Assembly (NCBI GenBank): GCA_023450835.1
Contig: JAEXGM010000270.1
Coordinates: forward strand, 1 to 14,272
Length of the DNA: 14,272 bases
Direction of reading: 5' to 3'
From: Bacillota bacterium
Lineage (GTDB): Bacteria; Bacillota; Clostridia; Lachnospirales; Lachnospiraceae
Positions 6,931-13,292 of this stretch are shown one piece after another. How positions within the stretch are numbered: position 1 is the stretch's first letter; the number at the start of each line of letters is the position of its first letter. Position numbers and translations under genes: made by a program. The notes beneath the pieces were generated by a model. That model was not told the DNA's origin and ran no database searches. It saw nothing but the letters and a program-made list of their open reading frames with translations.

Positions 6931-7170
6931 ACGGACGATGGCAGTGGATTCCGTTCAGGCATTTTCTTGTTCGGAGTTTCGAATTCCACTAAAATGCCAG
7001 CAGTTATTCCTGGCAGGTTAAATTGCGCCAAACTCGCTTTTTCCTCTTTTGGCTATGTAAGGCTGTGCGCTCAGACATGGCGTAATTTATCCTAGGAATA
7101 ACTGCTGCCATTTAAGTGTCATACGAAACCCCTCAATAGAAAATGCCTGAACGGAATCCGCTGCCATCTG
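6931..7170 (+). repeat. Long-hairpin element, copy E1
   Basis: A 240-bp non-coding element that folds almost end to end. Lower stem: 6937-6967 with 7138-7168, 30 of 31 pairs. Middle: a mismatched stretch with ATTCCACTAAAA (6983-6994) facing TTAAGTGTCATACGAAACC (7112-7130). Upper stem: 6998-7011 with 7094-7107, 14 of 14, and 7016-7030 with 7078-7092, 13 of 15. Apical part: GCGCCAAACTCGCT (7025-7038) and GCGCTCAGACA (7067-7077). It starts ACGGACGATG and ends CATCTG. The second copy at 7261-7501, read on the other strand, has the same ends and motifs at the same offsets but different stem sequences. It encodes no plausible protein. Likely either a structured RNA or a small mobile hairpin (MITE-like) element; no known family recognised. 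Confidence 0.85.
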
Positions 7171-7260
7171 TGTACGGCCATACAATTTCTATTTGACAAT
7201 TTAGGGCTGACTATAGCGCACTATAGCGCAGCAAAGGCAAAAGACAATATTGAATACAAG
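7171..7260. other. Spacer between hairpin elements
   Basis: Ninety bases with no gene. It holds a tandem 10-bp repeat, CTATAGCGCA twice (7211-7230), and an isolated TTGACA (7193-7198) with no well-spaced -10 box. Neither element's sequence continues into it. Confidence 0.5.
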
Positions 7261-7501
7261 CAGATGACAGGACGGTATATTCCGGAGGTTGGTCTCGAAA
7301 GGTTCCTTATGACACTTAAGCTGCCGAAAACATAACTAGGAAAAGCAGTGCCATTGTTTGAGCGCAGAGAACTTACGCAGCCATATTTATCGCAGCGAGT
7401 TTGGCGCTGGTTTGACTGCCAGTTATGTTTTCGGCAGTTTTAGTGGAATAAGGGTTCTTGAGGAACCAACCTCCGGAATATACCGTCCTGTCATCGTCCG
7501 T
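7261..7501 (-). repeat. Long-hairpin element, copy E2
   Basis: A 241-bp relative of E1 in opposite orientation, read from 7501 down to 7261. Lower stem 7263-7292 with 7466-7495 is perfect over 30 bp. Upper stem 7321-7337 with 7421-7437 is perfect over 17 bp. Motifs shared with E1: ends ACGGACGATG and CATCTG, ATTCCACTAAAA (7449-7438), GCGCCAAACTCGCT (7407-7394), GCGCTCAAACA (7365-7355) and TTAAGTGTCATAAGGAACC (7319-7301). The offset of ATTCCACTAAAA from the stem base is 46 in both copies. Stem sequences are unrelated to those of E1. The perfect arms suggest recent origin or active maintenance. The outer ends of both copies face the neighbouring promoters. Confidence 0.85.
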
Positions 7502-7545
7502 TCGAATCTTCCTGTATTTGTTCCAGCTATAGGAAGTTTTATATA

Positions 7546-7574
7546 TTGCATATCTTCCTCATAATAGTTATGAT
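7546..7574 (+). promoter_or_regulatory. Promoter of the lysR gene upstream of metE
   Basis: TTGCAT (7546-7551), 17-base spacer, TATGAT (7569-7574). The leader would be about 120 bases. AGGAAG (7531-7536) and CTTCCT (7554-7559) form a small inverted repeat across the -35 box that could be an autoregulatory site. Expected start lies 45-80 bp beyond the end of element E2. Confidence 0.55.
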
Positions 7575-7698
7575 AGTATAGTAATAACCGATTTTCGAAT
7601 TATATACGTATTCGTGAGAGTTCTGGCAGAAAAATTCGGATGGTTTCCACTGGTTGATGTATTTATAATCAGGAATAAGCTTAAAAGGAGACAAAGAG

Positions 7699-8613
7699 AT
7701 GACATTGCAGCAGTTAAAATATGTGGTTACCGTTGCAGATAAGGGGACGATAAGTGAGGCTGCGAAAGAATTATTCATTTCTCAGCCAAGCCTTACAAAT
7801 GCAATCAAAGAACTTGAACATGAAATGCAGATTACCATTTTCAACAGGACTAATAAAGGAATCGTAGTGTCCAATGCAGGAGATGAATTTCTCGCCTATG
7901 CCAGACAGGTACTTGAACAAGCCAACCTTTTGGAGGAAAGATATCTGAATGTGAAGAAGCAAAGTGCGAGGTTTTCTGTTTCGGCACAGCATTATTCCTT
8001 TGCGGTAAATGCATTTGTGGATGTGATTCGTGAATTTGGAGGAAATCAATATGACTTTACTCTCAGGGAGACCCAGACAAATGAGATTATTGAGGATGTA
8101 AGCAGATTAAAAAGTGAGATAGGAATCCTTTATACTTCATCAAAAAATGAAGAAGTGATTCAGAAACTTATCAGGCAGAGCAGTCTGGAGTTTGACGAGC
8201 TCTTTGTTGCAAGACCTCATGTGTTCATCAGCTCAAAACATCCTCTTGCAGATAGAGAGAAGATTATGCTGGAAGAACTGGACGAGTATCCTTATCTCTC
8301 TTTTGAGCAGGGAGATTATAATTCCTTTTATTTCTCAGAGGAGATTCTCAGTACGATTGACCGCAACAAGAATATTAAGGTCAGGGACAGGGCGACCCTT
8401 TTTAATCTTGCTGTAGGGCTGAACGGATATACGGTCAGTACGGGAGTAATCAGCAAAGAACTCAACGGAGAGAATATTATCGCAAGACCACTTATGGTGG
8501 AAGAATATATGCGGGTAGGAACCATAAAGCAAAGAAATATGCCTTTGAGCCGTTATGGAAGAGCATATATTGAGGCATTGAAAAAGCATGTGTCCGAATA
8601 TACTCTAAAGTAA
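7699..8613 (+). CDS. LysR-family transcriptional regulator (MetR/CmbR-like role)
   Basis: A 304-residue LysR-type regulator. The winged helix-turn-helix covers residues 1-60 (LQQLKYVVTVADKGTISEAAKELFISQPSLTNAIKELE), followed by a linker helix and a periplasmic-binding-like effector domain from about 90 to 295. Length is standard. AAGGAG is 8 bases before the ATG. It lies directly upstream of metE, in the same direction but separated by a strong terminator, and a dyad overlaps the metE promoter. From this context it probably activates or represses methionine synthesis in response to homocysteine, O-acetylserine or a related compound. It is not close enough in sequence for me to call it MetR, CysB or CmbR; the role is inferred from context. 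Confidence 0.85.
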   Translation: MTLQQLKYVVTVADKGTISEAAKELFISQPSLTNAIKELEHEMQITIFNRTNKGIVVSNAGDEFLAYARQVLEQANLLEERYLNVKKQSARFSVSAQHYSFAVNAFVDVIREFGGNQYDFTLRETQTNEIIEDVSRLKSEIGILYTSSKNEEVIQKLIRQSSLEFDELFVARPHVFISSKHPLADREKIMLEELDEYPYLSFEQGDYNSFYFSEEILSTIDRNKNIKVRDRATLFNLAVGLNGYTVSTGVISKELNGENIIARPLMVEEYMRVGTIKQRNMPLSRYGRAYIEALKKHVSEYTLK

Positions 8614-8654
8614 TCCTTACATATTACAGAATATTTTATAGATATAGAAGTACA

Positions 8655-8701
8655 ATATGTGTTTGATATAGGTTAAAACTATATCAAACACATATTTTTT
8701 T
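8655..8701 (+). terminator. lysR terminator
   Basis: Perfect 17-bp stem (8655-8671 with 8679-8695), 7-base loop, followed by a run of T to 8701. It begins 42 bases after the lysR stop and insulates metE from read-through, so metE needs its own promoter. The position rules against an attenuator, since the metE promoter lies downstream of it. Confidence 0.9.
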
Positions 8702-8726
8702 GTATTTTTCAATATTATAAAAATAC
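8702..8726. promoter_or_regulatory. Putative LysR operator of metE
   Basis: Inverted repeat with 8-bp arms, GTATTTTT (8702-8709) and AAAAATAC (8719-8726), around nine bases. It overlaps the -35 box of the metE promoter, where LysR proteins often bind. The AT-rich arms make chance symmetry possible. Confidence 0.45.
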
Positions 8727-8734
8727 TCTATACT
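8706..8734 (+). promoter_or_regulatory. metE promoter
   Basis: TTTTCA (8706-8711), 17-base spacer, TATACT (8729-8734). The weak -35 box fits an activator-dependent promoter. The leader would be only about 37 bases, too short for an S-box, SAM or T-box riboswitch. Confidence 0.55.
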
Positions 8735-8777
8735 ACATTCTAAATAAATCATCTGGAAAGTGATAGGGAGGTTGAGT

Positions 8778-11048
8778 GTGAAAAGTGCGGTAATTGGATT
8801 TCCGAGGGTAGGAAAGCTAAGAGAATTAAAGTTTGCATCCGAACAGTTCTTTCGTGGGGAGATAACAGCAGAAAGCCTGGAGGAAACGGCAAAGAAATTG
8901 AGAACAGAACATTGGAAGCTGCAGCAGAATGCAGGAATTGATTACATATCTTCTAACGATTTTTCTTATTATGATGGCATGCTCGATACCTCTGTTTTAC
9001 TGGGAGTGGTACCGGGAGAATATAAAAAGTTAGGTCTTGATGACCATAGCACATATTTTGCTATGGCCAGAGGATATCAGGGAAAGGCAGGGGATGTAAA
9101 AGCATTTCCAATGAAAAAATGGTTCAATACCAATTATCATTACCTGGTGCCCGAACTTAACAGCCATACGGAGATAACGCTGTCCGGCAGCAAACCCTTT
9201 GATGAATATGAAGAAGCGAAGGCCTTAGGAATTGAAACAAAGCCGGTTATTATCGGTGCATTTACCTTCTTAAAGCTTGCAAAGTACAGTGGCGGCAGAA
9301 AAGCATTTGATTTTACGGAACAATTAGTCAAGGCATACACCGGTATTCTTGATAGATTGAATGAACATGGAACAAAGTGGGTTCAGTTTGACGAACCGGC
9401 CTTGGTAACAGATTTATCCTCGGAAGAGATAAAGTTGTTCACTGCATTGTATAGAGCAATCCTTAGTAAAAAAAACAATACAAAAGTGCTGCTTCAGACT
9501 TACTTTGGAGATGTAAGAGATTGTTTTAAGGATATTATAGCTTTGGAATTTGACGGTGTCGGATTGGATTTTGTGGAGGGAAAGAAGAATCTGGAATTAT
9601 TGAAAGCAGAAGGTTTTCCTAAGGATAAAATCTTATTTGCCGGACTTATCAACGGCAAGAATATTTGGAAATGTGATTATAAGAAAACCCTTTATTTGTT
9701 TTCCGATATTAAAAGGTATGCAGAAAATGTGGTTATTTCTACCTCCTGTTCTCTGCTGCATGTGCCATATACTCTTGAAAATGAGGCAAAGCTTTCAGAT
9801 GAAGTAAAGCAGCATTTTGCCTTTGCAAAAGAAAAACTGGCAGAGCTTCAGGAAATTTCTATTATTGCAGAAAGCAGTAATTTTGAAGCTTTTATCGAAT
9901 ATAAGAACAATAGGAAAGTTTTTGAGTCCGATAAGTTATATGAGGATAAACAAATCCAGGATAAAGTAGCAGCACTTTCGGAGGAGGATTTTATCAGAAG
10001 ACCTGAAAGAGGGGAACGGGAGCGGATTCAGAAGGAGGAATTTCAATTTCCGCTGCTTCCGACCACCACAATAGGTTCCTTTCCGCAGACCCAGGAAGTA
10101 AAGAAGAACAGGAACAGTTTCCGAAGCGGTGAGATTGACAGGGAAACCTACGACAGACAGGTATTTGCGTTTATAGAAGAATGCATCAGAGTACAGGAAG
10201 AATTAGGGCTGGATGTACTGGTGCATGGGGAATATGAACGTGGTGACATGGTGGAGTTCTTTGGAGAAAATCTTGAGGGGTATGTATTTACCGAAAAAGC
10301 CTGGGTACAGTCCTATGGCACAAGATGTGTAAAACCGCCGATTATCTTTGGAGATGTTAAGCGCACGAAGCCAATTACGGTTAAGTATTCTGAATATGCG
10401 CAGAGCCTTACTAAAAAACCGGTAAAGGGAATGCTTACCGGACCGGTCACCATATTAAACTGGTCTTTTCCAAGGGAAGATATTAGTCTTCAGGAAATGG
10501 CATATCAGTTAGGAATTGCTATACGTGATGAGGTGTGTGATCTGGAAAAGGCAGGAATAAAGATCATACAGATTGATGAAGCAGCTCTTAAAGAGAAACT
10601 TCCCATCAGGAGGGAGGAGTGGTACAGCGAATATCTGGACTGGGCTATAGCAGCTTTTCGGCTTTGCCACAGCAAAGTAAAAGCAGAGACACAAATCCAT
10701 ACACATATGTGCTACAGTGAATTTGAAGAGATTGTAAAGGATATTGATAACATGGATGCAGATGTTATTTCCTTTGAAGCTTCCCGTTCGAAGCTTACGC
10801 TCATTGATGCTCTGGAGGCAAGTGATTTTGAAACAGAGGTCGGGCCGGGAGTATATGATATCCATTCTCCCAGAATTCCGGCAGTTGAAGAAATTACACT
10901 GACACTGCAGAAGATATTGAAAAGAATTGATCAGCATAAATTATGGGTAAACCCGGATTGCGGATTAAAAACAAGAGGCATTCCTGAGACCATAGCCAGT
11001 CTTAGAAATCTGGTAGAAGCAGCACGAATTGTGAGAGAAAGCCTTTAA
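8778..11048 (+). CDS. metE: Cobalamin-independent methionine synthase MetE
   Basis: A 756-residue enzyme that transfers the methyl group of 5-methyltetrahydropteroyl-triglutamate to homocysteine, giving methionine; cytoplasmic. The GTG at 8778 is chosen because GGGAGG lies 6 bases upstream and the protein then begins VKSAVIGFPRVGKLREL, as MetE proteins do; the upstream in-frame GTG at 8760 precedes the ribosome binding site. The N-terminal barrel covers about 1-340 and the catalytic C-terminal barrel about 420-750, starting at LPTTTIGSFPQT. Zinc ligands H643, C645 (THMC), E667 (SFEAS) and C728 (NPDCGLKTRG) and the catalytic H696 (DIHSPR) are all present, each offset by two from the E. coli enzyme of 753 residues. 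It is the first gene of a likely operon with the MetE-like gene 59 bp downstream. Confidence 0.96.
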   Translation: MKSAVIGFPRVGKLRELKFASEQFFRGEITAESLEETAKKLRTEHWKLQQNAGIDYISSNDFSYYDGMLDTSVLLGVVPGEYKKLGLDDHSTYFAMARGYQGKAGDVKAFPMKKWFNTNYHYLVPELNSHTEITLSGSKPFDEYEEAKALGIETKPVIIGAFTFLKLAKYSGGRKAFDFTEQLVKAYTGILDRLNEHGTKWVQFDEPALVTDLSSEEIKLFTALYRAILSKKNNTKVLLQTYFGDVRDCFKDIIALEFDGVGLDFVEGKKNLELLKAEGFPKDKILFAGLINGKNIWKCDYKKTLYLFSDIKRYAENVVISTSCSLLHVPYTLENEAKLSDEVKQHFAFAKEKLAELQEISIIAESSNFEAFIEYKNNRKVFESDKLYEDKQIQDKVAALSEEDFIRRPERGERERIQKEEFQFPLLPTTTIGSFPQTQEVKKNRNSFRSGEIDRETYDRQVFAFIEECIRVQEELGLDVLVHGEYERGDMVEFFGENLEGYVFTEKAWVQSYGTRCVKPPIIFGDVKRTKPITVKYSEYAQSLTKKPVKGMLTGPVTILNWSFPREDISLQEMAYQLGIAIRDEVCDLEKAGIKIIQIDEAALKEKLPIRREEWYSEYLDWAIAAFRLCHSKVKAETQIHTHMCYSEFEEIVKDIDNMDADVISFEASRSKLTLIDALEASDFETEVGPGVYDIHSPRIPAVEEITLTLQKILKRIDQHKLWVNPDCGLKTRGIPETIASLRNLVEAARIVRESL

Positions 11049-11107
11049 AAATCGAAAAGAGAATATTGAAAATCGGACATGAAAACAAAGAAAGGCAGGG
11101 AAAGAAT

Positions 11108-12217
11108 ATGAGTAAGAATGCACCATTTAAATTTGATATCGTAGGAAGTTTTTTAAGACCGGAATATCTTAAGCAGGCAAGAGAAGAGTATGCAAAGGGA
11201 AAGATTACGGCGGAAGAGTTAAAGAAAGTGGAAGATGAGGCAATTACGGACTTAATTGCAAAACAGAAAGCAGTCGGTCTTCCTGTTATAACGGACGGAG
11301 AGTTTAGACGAAGCTCCTGGCACCTGGATTTTATGTGGGCCTTTAATGGGGTGGGGCATGAAAAAACAAAAGACGGCATTCCCTTTCATGACGAGGCCGC
11401 TTTGATTGACGATACCTTCCTTACCGGCAAAGTATCTGTTGACAGCCATCCTTTTGTAGAACATTTCAAATTCGTAAAGCAATTTGAAGATGAAAACACG
11501 GTAGCAAGACAGACAATACCTGCTCCTGCACAGTTTTTATTTCAAATGATTATTCCGGGAAATATTGAGAAGTCAAAAGCCATTTATCAGAATGAGGTGG
11601 ATTTGATTTTGGATATAGCTGCAGGGTATAAGAAAGTAATACAGGATTTATATGACGCCGGATGCCGGAATATTCAGTTTGATGACTGCACCTGGGGCGT
11701 GTGTGTGGATCATAATGCCTGCTTTATCTTAGGGACCGATGAAGAGGGGCTGCAGGATATTATCGATAAACTGATTCGAATCAATAATCTTGCTATTGAA
11801 GGCAAGCCCGAAGACCTTGTAATTAACAGCCATATCTGCCGCGGGAATTTCCATTCCACATGGGCTTGCGAAGGCAGTTACGACCGCGTTGCAAAGGACC
11901 TTTTTGCGAAGGAAAATGTAAATGCGTTCTATCTGGAATTTGATGATGACCGTTCCGGCGATTTTGAGCCTCTTCAATACGTAAGCGGTGATAAAAAGGT
12001 CGTGCTGGGCCTTGTTACAACAAAATCACCGGTATTAGAGAAAAAAGAAGATATTATCAAACGCATCCATGAAGCAGAAAAATACATTCCTCTGGAGAGA
12101 CTGTGCTTAAGCCCCCAGTGTGGTTTCGCATCCACCGAGGAAGGAAATAAACTGACCGAGGAAGAGCAGTGGGCTAAATTGAAGTTGATTCAGGAAATTG
12201 TTAAAGAGGTATTCTGA
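11108..12217 (+). CDS. MetE C-terminal-like methyltransferase, YxjG/YxjH family
   Basis: A 369-residue single-barrel relative of the MetE catalytic domain, similar in size to Bacillus YxjG/YxjH (about 377). It starts FKFDIVGSFLRPEYL and keeps all zinc ligands: H242 and C244 (NSHICRGN), E277 (YLEFDD) and C338 (SPQCGFAS). It lacks the N-terminal barrel that helps bind folate, so the methyl donor may differ from that of MetE; homocysteine or a related thiol is the likely acceptor. The ATG at 11108 is chosen because the protein then matches the family start; an AGGG sequence lies 7 bases upstream. It follows metE by 59 bp with no terminator between, so both are probably made together. It could supply methionine from another donor or recycle a methylated thiol; this is inferred. 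Confidence 0.88.
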   Translation: MSKNAPFKFDIVGSFLRPEYLKQAREEYAKGKITAEELKKVEDEAITDLIAKQKAVGLPVITDGEFRRSSWHLDFMWAFNGVGHEKTKDGIPFHDEAALIDDTFLTGKVSVDSHPFVEHFKFVKQFEDENTVARQTIPAPAQFLFQMIIPGNIEKSKAIYQNEVDLILDIAAGYKKVIQDLYDAGCRNIQFDDCTWGVCVDHNACFILGTDEEGLQDIIDKLIRINNLAIEGKPEDLVINSHICRGNFHSTWACEGSYDRVAKDLFAKENVNAFYLEFDDDRSGDFEPLQYVSGDKKVVLGLVTTKSPVLEKKEDIIKRIHEAEKYIPLERLCLSPQCGFASTEEGNKLTEEEQWAKLKLIQEIVKEVF

Positions 12218-12238
12218 TATTGATTAAATAAAAGGTTT

Positions 12239-12272
12239 CAGGGGCAAGAAGGGAAAGTCTTGTCCCTGTTTT
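12239..12272 (+). terminator. Terminator of the metE operon
   Basis: An 11-bp stem with one G-U pair (12239-12249 with 12258-12268), 8-base loop, then TTTT. It lies 21 bases after the stop, between convergent genes. Confidence 0.8.
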
Positions 12273-12284
12273 GTGTTCCCTGTT

Positions 12285-13172
12285 TTAAATTGTTCTTGTT
12301 TTAAGAATCTCAATAAACTCACAGACTGCAGGTGAGGGCTCTAACGGATATAAAAGCCCGTATGGACTTGCAAAATTCATATCGCTGGGTATGGTTATCA
12401 AAGACGGATGAACGGTATCCCAGGCCTCCAGAGTTAAGAGAACCTCATTTCCCTGCTCGCACCGGTTAAAGACATCAATGGAGTATTGCTGCCCTGCGTC
12501 TGCAATATGGATTTCAGGGTGATGTTCTATTATAAAATCACGGACACTGTCTATCAGACCGCTGGTGCCGCGTTTTACAATAATCAATTGTTCACCATGC
12601 AGATCTGTCAGAGAAAGTACTTTCTTCTGGGCCAGAGGATGCCTGATGGATACTGCAAAGGAAAAGTGATATTCTCCAAGCTTAAGAGCCTGAAAAGGAC
12701 CTTTCCAGTTAGCTATAACTTTAGGTGCGACAAGAATATCAAAGTATTTGCCAAGGTTAAGGGAGGTCCCGTCCAGAGTATTGGATTTATCTTCAAAGGG
12801 AACGATTTTTATTATAAACTGGGGATGCTGTTCCCGAAGCTCATTCCAGATATCCAATAACACTTTGCAGGGATTAAGTAGGGAAGAGCCCACTCGAATG
12901 ACATGTTTATTGTCCAGAACGGTTTTTCGTGCGCGTAAGACGGCGGCTTCGGTGGAATATATAATCTCTTTTGCATCTTTATAGAATGACTTTCCGGCAT
13001 CCGATAATTGTATACCATGGTTCGTACGGTAGAGAAGAGTTACCCCAACGGCGGATTCCAACAGGTTTATTTGCTTTATTACTGCTGTCGGTGATATGAA
13101 CAGCTTTTCTGCTGCCTTTGAAAAACTGCCGTTATCTGCAACTTGTATGAATGTTTTCATTTGATTTATCAC
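12285..13172 (-). CDS. LysR-family transcriptional regulator
   Basis: A 295-residue LysR-type regulator: helix-turn-helix in residues 1-60 (MKTFIQVADNGSFSKAAEKLFISPTAVIKQINLLE) and an effector-binding domain from about 90. The start is taken as GTG at 13172, because AGAGG lies 8 bases upstream; the ATG four codons later (13160) would be too far from it. It is divergent from the aldo/keto reductase and their promoters overlap, so it most likely controls that gene and itself. It is only distantly similar to the LysR protein at 7699. The effector is not evident from sequence. Confidence 0.87.
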   Translation of the reverse strand: MINQMKTFIQVADNGSFSKAAEKLFISPTAVIKQINLLESAVGVTLLYRTNHGIQLSDAGKSFYKDAKEIIYSTEAAVLRARKTVLDNKHVIRVGSSLLNPCKVLLDIWNELREQHPQFIIKIVPFEDKSNTLDGTSLNLGKYFDILVAPKVIANWKGPFQALKLGEYHFSFAVSIRHPLAQKKVLSLTDLHGEQLIIVKRGTSGLIDSVRDFIIEHHPEIHIADAGQQYSIDVFNRCEQGNEVLLTLEAWDTVHPSLITIPSDMNFASPYGLLYPLEPSPAVCEFIEILKTRTI

Positions 13173-13192
13173 AGGTCACACCTCTTTCTGCA

Positions 13193-13207
13193 TAAACTTT
13201 TAGTTTA
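13193..13207. promoter_or_regulatory. Dyad at the lysR start, possible autoregulatory site
   Basis: Perfect 15-bp dyad with arms TAAACT and AGTTTA around three T. It lies on the expected transcription start of the leftward lysR gene (start near 13205), which suits autorepression. Its link to the LysR protein is inferred. Confidence 0.45.
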
Positions 13208-13211
13208 CACC

Positions 13212-13240
13212 ATCATAACTGAAATGTCCTTCATAATCAA
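13212..13240 (-). promoter_or_regulatory. Promoter of the leftward lysR gene
   Basis: Read leftward: TTGATT (13240-13235), 17-base spacer, TATGAT (13217-13212). It abuts the reductase promoter on the other strand; the two -35 boxes share one base pair, so one bound protein could affect both. Confidence 0.65.
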
Positions 13241-13258
13241 GAAGCAATACAGTATAAT
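13230..13258 (+). promoter_or_regulatory. Promoter of the aldo/keto reductase gene
   Basis: TTCATA (13230-13235), 17-base spacer, TATAAT (13253-13258). The strong -10 and weak -35 boxes fit activation by the divergent LysR protein. The leader is about 28 bases. Confidence 0.65.
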
Positions 13259-13292
13259 GATTTAAAATTGTTTAAAGGAAGGTTGGTACTGT

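Noticed and set aside
7193..7227. Promoter between the two hairpin elements (TTGACA with TATAGC)
   Set aside because: The two TATAGC copies lie 13 and 23 bases from TTGACA, neither a workable spacing, so I do not call a promoter.
7211..7230. CRISPR-like or iteron array
   Set aside because: Only two tandem copies of a 10-bp unit, with no spacers, no cas or rep genes nearby.
7358..7564. Rightward 68-codon frame inside element E2
   Set aside because: It runs through both arms of the hairpin, has no ribosome binding site and no recognisable protein features; the DNA is explained by the inverted repeat.
8655..8701. Transcription attenuator for metE
   Set aside because: The stem is perfect with no alternative antiterminator visible, and the likely metE promoter starts downstream of it, so it is simply the lysR terminator.
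10509..10937. Leftward 142-codon frame within metE
   Set aside because: It is a shadow of metE on the other strand; metE is fully conserved through this stretch, including zinc ligands and catalytic histidine.
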